From Streptomyces sp. SLBN-118 (GTDB lineage: Bacteria; Actinomycetota; Actinomycetes; Streptomycetales; Streptomycetaceae): DNA of 64,000 nt. The stretch lies in assembly GCF_006715635.1 (NCBI RefSeq), contig NZ_VFNP01000002.1, positions 2,170,001 to 2,234,000 on the forward strand, given 5' to 3'. Both the position numbers and the translations under genes were made by a program. How positions within the stretch are numbered: position 1 is the stretch's first letter; every line of letters starts with the position of its first letter. Positions 43,260-52,681 of the stretch are shown piece after piece. The notes under the pieces were generated by a model. That model did not search any database. It was not told the DNA's origin and worked only from the letters and a program-made list of their open reading frames with translations.

Positions 43260-45452
43260 ATGTTCGAGGGGTTGGGGCGGTTCATTCACCGGGGGCGCAA
43301 GCCCCTGCTGATCTTCACGCTGTTGTTCGCCGTACTGTCCGGGGTCTATGGCGTCGGCGTCTTCGGCGACATGAAACCGGGTGGCTTCGAGGACCCGAAG
43401 TCGGAGAGCCGCCACGCGGCGGCCCTCGCCGAGAAGGCATTTCCCCAGCGGGCACCCGACGCGGTCGTGGTCTACCGCAACGACGACCTGACCGTGGACG
43501 ATCCGGCGTTCCAGAAGGCGGTCACCAGCAAGGTGAACTCGCTGCCTCGCTCGGTGGTCACCGGGTCGGCCCACTTCTGGATGACCAAGATGCCGGAGCA
43601 GGTGAGCCGGGACCGGCACGCGACCTATGTCGCGATGAACCTGCACGGCAGCGACGACAACATCAAGGAAGAGTCCTACAAGGCGATCAAGGACAAGCTG
43701 GATCTGCCGGGCTTCAAGACCCTGCGCGGCGGTCCCGTCCCGACGGGCCATCAGGCAGGTGAGGAGATCGGCGAGGACCTCGGAGCGGCCGAGGGCTTCT
43801 CCTTCCCCGTGCTCTTCCTGTTCCTGGTGATCGTGTTCGGCGGACTGGCCGCGGCCAGCCTTCCGCTCCTCGTCGGCGGTCTGTCCATCCTGGGATCGAT
43901 GGCGGTCCTGCGGGTGATCGCGCAGTTCACCGATGTCTCGGTGTTCGCGATGAGCCTGGTCACCGTGCTCGGTCTCGCGGTCGCCATCGACTACGGCCTG
44001 CTGATCGTCAGCCGCTACCGGGAGGAACTGGAGCGCGGGCGCACCGGGGCCGACGCTCTCTCGCGTACCGTCGCCACCGCCGGACGCACGGTGGTGGTCT
44101 CCGGAATCACCGTCGCGGTCGCCCTGTTCGGAATGACCTTCTTCCCCTTCGCCTTCCTGAAGTCCATGGCGTACGGCGGGGTGGCGGCGGTCGTCCTGTC
44201 CGTCTTCTTCTCGATCATCGCGCTGCCGGCGGCCCTGGCGGTCATGGGCCCGAAGGTCAACGCCCTCTCGCTGCGCCGCAAGAAGTCCGCCGCGCAGGCA
44301 CCGGCGGCTCAGGCACAGGGCGAAGGCGCCTGGTACAAGCTGGCCCACGGTCTGATGCGGCGCCCGGTGGCCGTCACGGTCGTCACGCTGGGCGTGCTCG
44401 TCGCCCTCGCGGCGCCGTTCCTGCGGATCGACTTCGGCGCCAACGACGCCCGGCAGCTTCCCAACACCGCTGAGGGCCGCCAGGTTCACAACATGCTGGA
44501 GAAGGACTTCGACGGCGACGGCGTGAAGTCCATCGACTCGCTGCTGACCCTGGCGGGCGACGCCAAGTCCAAGGAGCAGGGCGCCGCGCTCCAGGCGTAT
44601 GCCGACAAGCTCGGCAAGGTGCCCGGCGCGAAGGGCGCGCAGATCACCGGGGCCGAGGGCACGACCGCGCGGGTCTCGGTGAAGTTCGACGGGGTTGCCG
44701 TCTCCAGCCCGGCCCGGGACCTGGTGAACGATCTGCGCGAGGTGACACCGCCGCCCGGCGCCAAGGCGTACTTCGGCGGTGAGACCGCGGTGTTCGACGA
44801 CACCCTGGACGCGCTCGCCGAGACGCTGCCGATGATGCTGCTCTACATCGCCGTCGCGACGTACATCCTGCTGTTCCTCGCCTTCGGTTCGGTGCTGCTG
44901 CCGCTCAAGGCGATCGCGATGAACCTGCTGTCGCTCTCGGCGACCTTCGGAATCCTGGTGTGGATCTTCCAGGACGGGCACCTCGCCGATCTGATCGGCT
45001 TCGATCCCACGGGCAGCATCGAGCCCAATATGCCGATCATGCTGTTCGCGCTGATCTTCGGGCTCTCCATGGACTACGAGGTGTTCCTGGTGTCCAGGAT
45101 CCGGGAGCAGTACGACCTGCTGGGCGAGCCCACGGCCGCGGTGGCCACCGGACTGCAGAGCATCGGGAAGCTGATCGCCAGCGCCGCGCTGCTGATGTGC
45201 GTGCCGCTCGCGGCCATGGCGACCAGCGGTGTGCTGACCATGACGCTGTTCGGTGTGGGCATGGTCATCGCGATCCTGCTGGATGTGTTCGTGGTGCGGA
45301 TCCTGCTGGTGCCTGCCGTCATGAAGCTGATGGGCCGGGCCAGTTGGTGGGCTCCGGGCCCGCTGCAGCGGCTGTACTCCAAGTACGGCATCAAGGAGGG
45401 CGAGGGCCTTGACGCCCCGGACTCCAGCGAGCGTGTTCCCGTCCCGAGCTGA
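43260..45452 (+). CDS. MMPL-family RND transporter
   Basis: A 730-residue membrane protein of the MMPL/RND group. It has a first helix (PLLIFTLLFAVLSGVYGV), a large extracytoplasmic loop, a block of five helices around 180-360 including the GLAVAIDYGLL-type Asp-Tyr motif, a second loop and a second helix block with FGLSMDYEVFLVSRI. The Asp-Tyr pairs in both blocks fit proton relay. Such pumps export lipids and polyketides. ATG 43260 follows AGGGAGAG; GTG 43257 is an alternative. It could export a lipid-like cluster product. Confidence 0.9.
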   Translation: MFEGLGRFIHRGRKPLLIFTLLFAVLSGVYGVGVFGDMKPGGFEDPKSESRHAAALAEKAFPQRAPDAVVVYRNDDLTVDDPAFQKAVTSKVNSLPRSVVTGSAHFWMTKMPEQVSRDRHATYVAMNLHGSDDNIKEESYKAIKDKLDLPGFKTLRGGPVPTGHQAGEEIGEDLGAAEGFSFPVLFLFLVIVFGGLAAASLPLLVGGLSILGSMAVLRVIAQFTDVSVFAMSLVTVLGLAVAIDYGLLIVSRYREELERGRTGADALSRTVATAGRTVVVSGITVAVALFGMTFFPFAFLKSMAYGGVAAVVLSVFFSIIALPAALAVMGPKVNALSLRRKKSAAQAPAAQAQGEGAWYKLAHGLMRRPVAVTVVTLGVLVALAAPFLRIDFGANDARQLPNTAEGRQVHNMLEKDFDGDGVKSIDSLLTLAGDAKSKEQGAALQAYADKLGKVPGAKGAQITGAEGTTARVSVKFDGVAVSSPARDLVNDLREVTPPPGAKAYFGGETAVFDDTLDALAETLPMMLLYIAVATYILLFLAFGSVLLPLKAIAMNLLSLSATFGILVWIFQDGHLADLIGFDPTGSIEPNMPIMLFALIFGLSMDYEVFLVSRIREQYDLLGEPTAAVATGLQSIGKLIASAALLMCVPLAAMATSGVLTMTLFGVGMVIAILLDVFVVRILLVPAVMKLMGRASWWAPGPLQRLYSKYGIKEGEGLDAPDSSERVPVPS

Positions 45453-45470
45453 CCGGTCGCCGGTTCGCTT

Positions 45471-45512
45471 CCGGGCCGAAGTGCCGTGCTCCCCCACGGT
45501 ACTTCGGCCCGG
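45471..45512 (+). terminator. Terminator after the MMPL gene
   Basis: An 18-bp stem (CCGGGCCGAAGTGCCGTG with its complement, one G-U pair) and a 6-nt loop, 18 nt after the MMPL stop. Confidence 0.85.
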
Positions 45513-45603
45513 GCTCGGCGGTCGGCCCCCTGCCGTCGGGCTTCCTCCCGCCGTTCTCGCCGGTCACCGGTGATGTCCGGCACTACGTAACACCCGTCAA
45601 CGC

Positions 45604-45634
45604 TTGACGCACCAAGTCGCGCGTCGGGTACAGT
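45604..45634 (+). promoter_or_regulatory. Promoter of the ABC exporter pair
   Basis: TTGACG (45604-45609) and TACAGT (45629-45634) with a 19-nt spacer. The TTAGAC palindrome begins 12 nt downstream of the -10 box, where a bound repressor would block transcription. Confidence 0.55.
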
Positions 45635-45645
45635 CATTCCATCTA

Positions 45646-45660
45646 TTAGACACCGTCTAA
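45646..45660. promoter_or_regulatory. TTAGAC-type palindromic operator, copy 3
   Basis: TTAGACACCGTCTAA, palindromic apart from its central three bases, lies 20 nt before the first ABC gene and just beyond its promoter. It matches the copies at 13246 and 21018. Confidence 0.75.
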
Positions 45661-45680
45661 CTGAGCCTCTGGAGGACCGG

Positions 45681-47474
45681 ATGGCCGCGGAAAAGGCCGC
45701 ACTTGGCGAGATCCTTCGCCCGATCAAGGGACGGCTACGACTGGCCGTCGCCGCCCAGGCCGTTTCGGCGGTCGCCGGCGTCGTCCCCTTCATCGCCATC
45801 GCCGAACTCGGCCGGGTACTGCTCGACAACGAGCCCGACCGCTCCAGCGATGCATGGACCATCACCGCGATCGGCGCGGGCGCCCTCCTGGTGCGGCTGA
45901 TCTTTCTGCTGGCGTCGGGCGCCATCTCCCACTTCGCGGACAACGAACTGCAGTTGCACATCCGGCGAAGCCTCGTGGACCGGCTCGGCCGCGTGCCGCT
46001 GGGCTGGTTCTCCGCCCGTAACTCCGGCTCGGTGAAGAAGGCCGTGCAGGACGACGTCGACGCGATGCACCACATGATCGCCCACTCGGTGCTCGACATG
46101 ACGGCCGCGACGGTCGTGCCGGTCACCTCTCTGGCGTATCTGTTCTGGGTCGACTGGCAGATGACCCTGGTGACGATCGCCCCGCTGGTCATCGGGCTCG
46201 GTCTCTACAGCATCACGATGGCCGGGATGGCGAGCCACCTTCCCGAATACGACAAGGCGATGGGGCGGATCAACGGCAGCGCCGTCGAGTTCGTCCAGGG
46301 CATCGCGGTCGTCAAGACCTTCGGGCAGACCCGCAGGGCCCACCAGCAGTTCGCCTCGGCGGCCGACGACTTCTCCTCGTTCTTCCTCAACTGGGTGCGC
46401 TCCACGCTCAACTCCAAGGCCGCGGCCGAGATCGTGCTGTCCCCCATCGCCGTCCTGGTGGCGGTCCTCACCGGCGGCGCGGTGTTCGTGACGAACGGCT
46501 GGATCGCCGCCGTGGATCTGCTGCCGTTCGCCCTGCTCGGGATCGGCCTCACCGCGCCGGTGCTCGCCCTGTTCTACGCGAGCTACGAACTGCGGTTCGC
46601 CAAGGGCGCGGCCGAGCGTGTCAGCGAGATCCTCGCCACCGAGGAACTTCCGGTCTCCGACGCGCCCCGCACCCCGTCCGGGAACCACGTCAGCTACAAG
46701 GACGTGCACTTCTCCTACGACGGCAAGAAGGAAGCCGTGGCCGGCGTCGATCTGGAGCTCGCGCCGGGTACGGTCACCGCGCTGGTCGGCCCCTCGGGTT
46801 CGGGCAAGAGCACCCTCGCCACACTCCTTCCCCGGTTCGGCGACGTGACCGGTGGCTCGATCACCATCGGCGGCGTCGACATCAGGGAACTGGCCCTGGA
46901 GGACCTGTACAGCCGGGTCGCCTTCGTCTTCCAGGACGTCAAGCTGACCCAGGACACGGTCGCCGAGAACATCCGGATGGCACGGCCCGACGCCGATCTG
47001 TCCGAGGTGCAGGCGGCGGCCCGCGCCGCATGCGTCCACGATGTGATCGAAGCGCTGCCGCGCGGCTACGACTCGGTGATCGGCGAGGACGCACGGTTCT
47101 CGGGCGGCCAGGCGCAGCGCGTCTCGATCGCCCGGGCGCTGCTGGCCGACACCCCGATCATCGTCCTCGACGAGGCGGCGGCCTTCGCGGACCCGCAGTC
47201 CGAGGCCAAGGTGCAGGACGCGCTCTCCGAGCTGACCCGCGGCAAGATCGTGCTGCTGATCGCCCACCGGCTGTCGACGGTGGTCGACGCTGACGTGATC
47301 GCGGTACTGGACGACGGACGGATCGTCGAGCGGGGCACGCACTCGGAACTGGTCGCCCGGGGCGGCAGGTTCGCGCGGATGTGGCACGCCCACGAGAAGA
47401 CGGCTCAGTGGCAACCCCACCAGCCCACGTTGATCACGACCGTGAGCGCCGCTCCGGTGGGAGGGAACAACTGA
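45681..47474 (+). CDS. ABC transporter, fused membrane and ATPase domains (IrtB/YbtQ-like), first subunit
   Basis: A 597-residue half-transporter. The membrane domain is about 1-310. The ATPase has Walker A GPSGSGKST, signature FSGGQAQR and a Walker B/D-loop region IIVLDEAAAFADPQ that departs from the usual LDEATSALD. That variant is typical of siderophore-type paired transporters such as IrtB and YbtQ. GGAGG precedes the ATG by 6 nt. The stop shares one base with the next gene's ATG, so a heterodimer is expected. The role here is likely export or handling of an aryl-type, possibly metal-binding, product; direction is not readable from sequence. Confidence 0.9.
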   Translation: MAAEKAALGEILRPIKGRLRLAVAAQAVSAVAGVVPFIAIAELGRVLLDNEPDRSSDAWTITAIGAGALLVRLIFLLASGAISHFADNELQLHIRRSLVDRLGRVPLGWFSARNSGSVKKAVQDDVDAMHHMIAHSVLDMTAATVVPVTSLAYLFWVDWQMTLVTIAPLVIGLGLYSITMAGMASHLPEYDKAMGRINGSAVEFVQGIAVVKTFGQTRRAHQQFASAADDFSSFFLNWVRSTLNSKAAAEIVLSPIAVLVAVLTGGAVFVTNGWIAAVDLLPFALLGIGLTAPVLALFYASYELRFAKGAAERVSEILATEELPVSDAPRTPSGNHVSYKDVHFSYDGKKEAVAGVDLELAPGTVTALVGPSGSGKSTLATLLPRFGDVTGGSITIGGVDIRELALEDLYSRVAFVFQDVKLTQDTVAENIRMARPDADLSEVQAAARAACVHDVIEALPRGYDSVIGEDARFSGGQAQRVSIARALLADTPIIVLDEAAAFADPQSEAKVQDALSELTRGKIVLLIAHRLSTVVDADVIAVLDDGRIVERGTHSELVARGGRFARMWHAHEKTAQWQPHQPTLITTVSAAPVGGNN

Positions 47475-49213
47475 TGATCCGCCAACTGCTCAATGTGGTG
47501 GGCCCCGAGCAGGGAGCTCCCGTACGCAGGATGCTCGTCGCCCTGGCGGTGGGCGCGGTGCTCCAGGGCATCGCCTTCGCCCTGCTCGTCCCTGTCCTTC
47601 AGGCGCTGTTCGGCTCCGATCCCGATTCGGTCTGGCCGTGGATCTGGTCGCTGCTCGGCGTGTCCTTCCTGTACTGCGTGGTCTATTACGACAGCCTGCG
47701 CACCGGCTTCCAGGCGGGCGCGACGCTCTCGAGGACCCTGCACCACCGGATCGGTGACCAGGTGGCCTCGCTGCCGCTGGGCTGGTTCGCGCCGGAGAGG
47801 GTCGGTCAGCTCGGCCAGCTCGCCACGAAGAGTGTCATGGACATCATGGGCGTTCCGGCGCATCTGCTGCGGCCCCTGGTGACCAGCTTCCTCACCCCCG
47901 CCACCGTCGTGCTGGTGATGTACGCCTTCGACTGGCGCCTCGCGCTGGCGGCCACGCTCACCGTGCCGGTGATCGTGGTGGTCTACCGCTGGAGTGCCGG
48001 TCTCAACCAGAAGGCCGACGCGGCACGGACCGCGGCGCACGCCGTGACCGGCGGCCGGGTCGTCGAGTTCGCCCAGCTCCAGCCTGTTCTCCGGGTCTTC
48101 GGCCGGGGCGGCAGGAACGCCGGTACGCGCGGGCTCGACGACGCACTGCACACCCAGTACGAAGCGTCCCGCAAGGTCCTCGTCACCGGGGTGCCCGGAC
48201 TGATCAGCTTCGCCCTCGTGGTCCAGGCGGCGTTCACCGTCATCCTGGTGACCGGCACGTATCTGGCCCTCGACGGGGGCCTGGACGTGGCCAAGCTGCT
48301 GGCGATCCTGGTTCTGTCGGCCCGGTTCACCGAACCGATCGCCGAGACCGCGGTGCTGGGCTCCACCCTGCGGACGGCGCGCTCCGCGCTCGACCGGGTC
48401 TCCGACCTGCTCGAGGAGCCCCAGCTGCCTCAGCAGGACGACCCGCGGCTCCCGCTCGGCAACGCGATCGAGTTCGAGAACGTGTCCTTCAGCTATGACG
48501 GGACTCCCGTGCTCTCCGGGGTGTCGCTGGTCATGGAGGAGGGCACGATGACCGCGCTGGTTGGCCCCTCCGGTTCCGGCAAGACCACGGTCAGCAAGCT
48601 GATTCCGCGGTTCTGGGACGTGGACTGCGGTGTGGTGCGGGTCGGCGGCGTCGACGTACGGGACATCGATCCCGAGATGCTGATGTCCCGTATCTCCGTG
48701 GTGTTCCAGGATGTCTACCTCTTCGAGGGCACCATCATGGAGAACATCCGGGTGGGCCGCCCCGACGCCACCGACGGCGAGATCCGCGAAGTCGCCCGGC
48801 TGGCGCGGGTGGAGGAGATCGTGCAGCGGCTGCCCGACGGCTGGGACACCAAGGTCGGCGAGGGCGGCGCCCTGTTGTCCGGTGGTGAACGGCAGCGGGT
48901 TTCGATCGCACGGGCGATCCTCAAGGACGCACCGATCGTGCTGCTCGACGAGGCGACAGCCTCGCTCGACCCGGAGAACCAGCAGGCGGTCCAGGAGGCA
49001 CTGAGCCATCTCACCGCCGGCCGGACGCTCCTGGTCATTGCGCACAGGCTGCAGACCGTGGCCGCCGCCGACCAGATCCTGCTGCTGGACGACGGCAGGA
49101 TCGCCGAGCGCGGCAGGCACGAGCAGCTGATCGCCGCGGATGGCCGGTACGCCGACTTCTGGGCGGAGCGGAGTCGCGCTCAGCGCTGGCGGCTGACCCG
49201 TCAGTACTCCTGA
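47474..49213 (+). CDS. ABC transporter, fused membrane and ATPase domains, second subunit
   Basis: A 579-residue partner of the preceding ABC protein. Membrane helices lie in about 15-300. The ATPase has canonical GPSGSGKTT, LSGGERQR and LLDEATASLDPEN. Pairing one canonical and one atypical ATPase site is common in heterodimeric exporters. It overlaps the first subunit gene by one base and ends before a strong terminator. Confidence 0.9.
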   Translation: MIRQLLNVVGPEQGAPVRRMLVALAVGAVLQGIAFALLVPVLQALFGSDPDSVWPWIWSLLGVSFLYCVVYYDSLRTGFQAGATLSRTLHHRIGDQVASLPLGWFAPERVGQLGQLATKSVMDIMGVPAHLLRPLVTSFLTPATVVLVMYAFDWRLALAATLTVPVIVVVYRWSAGLNQKADAARTAAHAVTGGRVVEFAQLQPVLRVFGRGGRNAGTRGLDDALHTQYEASRKVLVTGVPGLISFALVVQAAFTVILVTGTYLALDGGLDVAKLLAILVLSARFTEPIAETAVLGSTLRTARSALDRVSDLLEEPQLPQQDDPRLPLGNAIEFENVSFSYDGTPVLSGVSLVMEEGTMTALVGPSGSGKTTVSKLIPRFWDVDCGVVRVGGVDVRDIDPEMLMSRISVVFQDVYLFEGTIMENIRVGRPDATDGEIREVARLARVEEIVQRLPDGWDTKVGEGGALLSGGERQRVSIARAILKDAPIVLLDEATASLDPENQQAVQEALSHLTAGRTLLVIAHRLQTVAAADQILLLDDGRIAERGRHEQLIAADGRYADFWAERSRAQRWRLTRQYS

Positions 49214-49241
49214 CGGATATTCAAATCAGCCACCGTGCACG

Positions 49242-49278
49242 GTCACTTGTCCCCGGTCCGAGGCCGGGGACGAGTGAC
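49242..49278 (+). terminator. Terminator after the ABC pair
   Basis: GTCACTTGTCCCCGG pairs with CCGGGGACGAGTGAC (one G-U pair) around a 7-nt loop, 28 nt after the second ABC stop. Confidence 0.88.
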
Positions 49279-49724
49279 ATCCGGACCCGGTCGCGAAGGA
49301 GGCCCCTCCCCCCTCAGCACGGCAAACGGAACCCTCCAGCAGAACCCATGGCTTGAAGTCCCCTCAACCGGAACGGCGTCTTTCAGGATGTCAGAATTGC
49401 CGGTCCAGATTGCCGCTCCCCTGCCGCGCAGGACCCGAATGCCGGAACCACCAGGCAATTCCCCGTCTGCCGCCCCCGCCAGAATCATTCAAGTCCCGCT
49501 TGCAACATGCCGGTCTATACTTGTAATCGTCCTGATGACCCACCAGGTACGGATGACCAAAAAGCGGCGCTGATTTTCGGCCGACCCGGGGAGCAGAGTA
49601 GTTGAAAAAGCAGCTTTCACCCTGGTTACAGGCACATTAATCGGCCAAGACTTCACGTCACCTGAGGGTCCCGGGGCATTCATCGAAGGGTGCTGACATT
49701 CTTCCTGCGGGGGCTTGAGAACAT
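49279..49724 (+). promoter_or_regulatory. Gene-free upstream region of the LAL regulator
   Basis: About 450 nt, AT-richer than its surroundings, without a convincing gene on either strand. A good -10-like box TATACT lies at 49516-49521, but no matching -35 box is evident. It probably holds the LAL promoter and a long leader. Confidence 0.4.
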
Positions 49725-52601
49725 ATGTCAACAGATGTTGTTTTCCACTGGCCAATAACTGCACGAGATACCGAACTCCACGCCGTCGAAAGCGCCCTGG
49801 GGCGGGGCAGCGGAGCGATTCTGGTAGGCGGCTCCGGCGTGGGCAAAAGTCTGCTCCTCTCCACCGCACTGGAGCGAGCCGCCGACGAAGGCCGGACGGT
49901 CCTGTCCGTCGGCGGAGCAAGCTGGAACAGCGGCACACGGGCCAAGGGATTCGGATCGCTCGCCGAATGCCTGGAGTCCGTCGAGCCGTCCACGCTGGGC
50001 GGCGCCGCGGCCGAGCGCCCGGTCGTCGGCATCGACGACGCGCATCTGGTCGACGCGGCATCCGGCCACCGCCTCCACCGCCTCGTCGCGGCGGGACGCC
50101 TCAGCGTGCTCGCCACCAGTCGCAAGGACGCGATCACGCCGGCCGGCATCGACAAGCTCTGGGTCGACAGGCTCATAGACCACGTCGAAGTGGCTCCGTT
50201 CGACAGGGCCGCGCTGGGCGACGTCCTGCGCGCCCGCCTCGGCGGCCACACCGACACCTCCACGCTGGAGCGTCTGTGGGCAGCCACCCACGGAAACGCG
50301 CTGATGCTGCGCGAACTCATCGAGCACTCCCTCGAGGACGAGTCGCTGCGCTGCCTCAACGGAACCTGGGTCTGGCAGGGCCTGACCGAACGCCCCGGCA
50401 AGCGACTGTCCGACGTCATACGGCTCGGACTGCGCGATCTCAGCCACGACGAGAACGAACTCGTGAACATGCTCGCCGTCGCCGAGCCGCTCGAGGTCGA
50501 CATCGCCGCCGCGTCGGGCCTCGCCCACGCGGCGGAGTCGCTCGACCTGCGCGGCATCGTGAGGGTCGAGCGCACCGGGGCCCGCGTGGACCTGCGGCTT
50601 GCGGTTCCGCTGAGCCGCGTGGTGGTCGCGTCCCGGATGTCCGACCTCACCGCGCAGCGGCTGCGCCGGCAGGTCGCCGACGCCCTGGAACGTACCGGCG
50701 CCCGCCGGGTCGAGGACGTCCTGCGCATCGTCTCCCTGCGGATGGAGGCGGGCATCGTACCCGAGCGGGACCAGCTCCTCGCCGCGGCCCGAACCGCGCT
50801 CCAGCGCCGGGACTTCTCACTCGCGGAACGCCTGTGCCTGCTGGCGCTGCGCGACACCCCCTCGAAAAGCGACTCGGCGCCCTACCGCCCCGTGCCGGAC
50901 TCCGTGGAGTACGGAACGGACCTGTGCCACGTGGTGACCCGCGCCGCCCGGAGTTCCGAGCCCTCGGACTGCATCCGCGCCGCGCTGCTGCTCGGCCAGG
51001 TCCTGGTCGGCAAGGGATCCCACCAGGAGGCCGAGGCCGTCCTGGCCACGGCGCTCGAATGCGGGGTCGACGTGCCGCACGCCGAGTACATCGCCGCGGT
51101 GCACACCCGGGTCATCAACCTGGCCTGGAGGCTGCGGCGGGTGCCGGACGCCGGTGCCGTACTGGCCCACGCCATCAAGGCCGTCGGCTCCGAGCAGGCG
51201 GGAGTGCTGCACGGCAGCCGCGCCATGATCGCTGTGATGTCCAACCGGCTGCAGGACGCCGTCGCCATCGGTGACACCGTGCTGGGCGCCCAGACCGCCG
51301 GCCTTCCCGTCGCCCAGGCCCTGGTGCCCGTCGTCGCGTTCGCGCGGACCGAACTCGGGGACCCCGCGGGCGCCCTGGAGCTGCTGAACAGCTATCGGGA
51401 CCTCTCGTACGACTGGGACACCGACGCCCTGGTCCTCCTCGACGCCGTCGCCGCACGCTGCTCCTACCTCTCGGGCAACCTCCAGGAGGCCGCCGAAACC
51501 CTGGACGCCCCGCGCCGCTACGACTCCACCGACCGCTGGCCCGTACTGGTACAGAGCATCATCGCCAGGTCCAGGCTCCTGCGGCTGCTGGGTCAGCCCG
51601 AGCGTGCCGTCGTTCTGCTGCGGCAGTCGATCGCCTTCGACACGGGCCACGAATGGCCGGCGACGCGGGCCTGGCCGCTGGCCCAACTGGCGGGTGCGCT
51701 CGCCGAGTCGGGGATGCACTCAGAAGCCCTTCGCACCCTCGTCGAGGCCCGCCTCGTCCAGCGCGAGGCGGTCTCGCACCCGATCGCCGAGGACGAGATC
51801 GCGCACGACCGCGCGCTGGTGCTCGCCCACACCGGGGACTTCTCGGGAGCCGTGTCCCAGGCCGTCGAGCTGGCCGAGGGCGCGGCGGCCTCGGGCCGCA
51901 CCGGCACGGCGGTGATCGCGCTGCATCTGGCGGCCCGGCTCAAGGAGAGCGCCGCGTGCCGCTTCCGCAACCAGGCACGCGAGCTCGCCGCGCAGAGCAC
52001 CGGGGGCCTGGTGCGGGTGATGGCCGATCACATCCAGGCGCTCGCCGAGGCCGACGGCAACGCGCTCTCCAAGGTCGCCAAGCAGTTCCGCGACATGGGA
52101 GCGCTGCCACTCGCCGGCGAGGCCGCCGCGCAGGCTGCGCGCGCGTACCGGGCATCAGGCCAGCGCCGCAAGGGCCGTGAGGCCTGGGCGGCCTGCCAGG
52201 ACATGCTCCGCGCCTGTGGTGGCGCCCTGCCGCCGTGGATGGTGAGCGAGAGCCGCGGCGAGAGTGACATCGCGCCGCTGACCCCGCGGGAACGCGAGGT
52301 CGCCGCGCTCGCGGCGACGGGTCTGTCGAACCGTGACATCGCGAACCAGCTGGTGGTCTCCGTACGCACCGTGGAGAACCATCTGCACCGCATCTACCAC
52401 AAGTTGGGCATCACCGCCCGCAACAACCTCAAGCAGGGTCTGGAGCAGGCGACCACGCAGTCCGACGGCACGAACCGGACGGCACCGATGCAGCTGATCC
52501 GCTCGGCAGAGCCCGGATCTCCGGCTCCGGAGATGAAGGACTCCGACCGGCGCACGCCCCGTCAGTCCGTCCTCCGGTTCGTCGACCGGCCCGCCTCCTG
52601 A
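49725..52601 (+). CDS. LAL-type (large ATP-binding LuxR) transcriptional regulator
   Basis: A 958-residue protein. The N-terminal ATPase has Walker A GGSGVGKS near residue 36 and a Walker B-like VVGIDDAH near 102. A long TPR-like helical middle follows. A LuxR/NarL helix-turn-helix lies at about 875-935 (LTPREREVAALAATGLSNRDIA, then VRTVENHLHRIYHKLGI). LAL proteins act as pathway-level activators in many polyketide clusters. It stands alone between the ABC pair and the reductase genes, with terminators on both sides. It is one candidate to bind the TGAGTA-N5-TACTCA sites. Confidence 0.92.
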   Translation: MSTDVVFHWPITARDTELHAVESALGRGSGAILVGGSGVGKSLLLSTALERAADEGRTVLSVGGASWNSGTRAKGFGSLAECLESVEPSTLGGAAAERPVVGIDDAHLVDAASGHRLHRLVAAGRLSVLATSRKDAITPAGIDKLWVDRLIDHVEVAPFDRAALGDVLRARLGGHTDTSTLERLWAATHGNALMLRELIEHSLEDESLRCLNGTWVWQGLTERPGKRLSDVIRLGLRDLSHDENELVNMLAVAEPLEVDIAAASGLAHAAESLDLRGIVRVERTGARVDLRLAVPLSRVVVASRMSDLTAQRLRRQVADALERTGARRVEDVLRIVSLRMEAGIVPERDQLLAAARTALQRRDFSLAERLCLLALRDTPSKSDSAPYRPVPDSVEYGTDLCHVVTRAARSSEPSDCIRAALLLGQVLVGKGSHQEAEAVLATALECGVDVPHAEYIAAVHTRVINLAWRLRRVPDAGAVLAHAIKAVGSEQAGVLHGSRAMIAVMSNRLQDAVAIGDTVLGAQTAGLPVAQALVPVVAFARTELGDPAGALELLNSYRDLSYDWDTDALVLLDAVAARCSYLSGNLQEAAETLDAPRRYDSTDRWPVLVQSIIARSRLLRLLGQPERAVVLLRQSIAFDTGHEWPATRAWPLAQLAGALAESGMHSEALRTLVEARLVQREAVSHPIAEDEIAHDRALVLAHTGDFSGAVSQAVELAEGAAASGRTGTAVIALHLAARLKESAACRFRNQARELAAQSTGGLVRVMADHIQALAEADGNALSKVAKQFRDMGALPLAGEAAAQAARAYRASGQRRKGREAWAACQDMLRACGGALPPWMVSESRGESDIAPLTPREREVAALAATGLSNRDIANQLVVSVRTVENHLHRIYHKLGITARNNLKQGLEQATTQSDGTNRTAPMQLIRSAEPGSPAPEMKDSDRRTPRQSVLRFVDRPAS

Positions 52602-52631
52602 GGTCCGGCGGCACTGAAGGGCCGCTGACAT

Positions 52632-52672
52632 GACGGTGTCCCGCGAGGTTCCTCGCGGGACACCGTCGTTTT
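52632..52672. terminator. Rho-independent terminator between LAL and reductase genes
   Basis: GACGGTGTCCCGCGAGG and its perfect complement form a 17-bp stem with a 2-nt centre, followed by GTTTT on the plus strand. It lies between convergent genes. Confidence 0.92.
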
Positions 52673-52681
52673 GTCAGCAGT

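Noticed and set aside
20940..49236. Shared 12-mer TCAAATCAGCCA near 20945 and 49221 as a third regulatory motif
   Set aside because: Only two copies, no symmetry, one lying just after a stop codon; exact 12-mers shared by chance are expected in a window this size.
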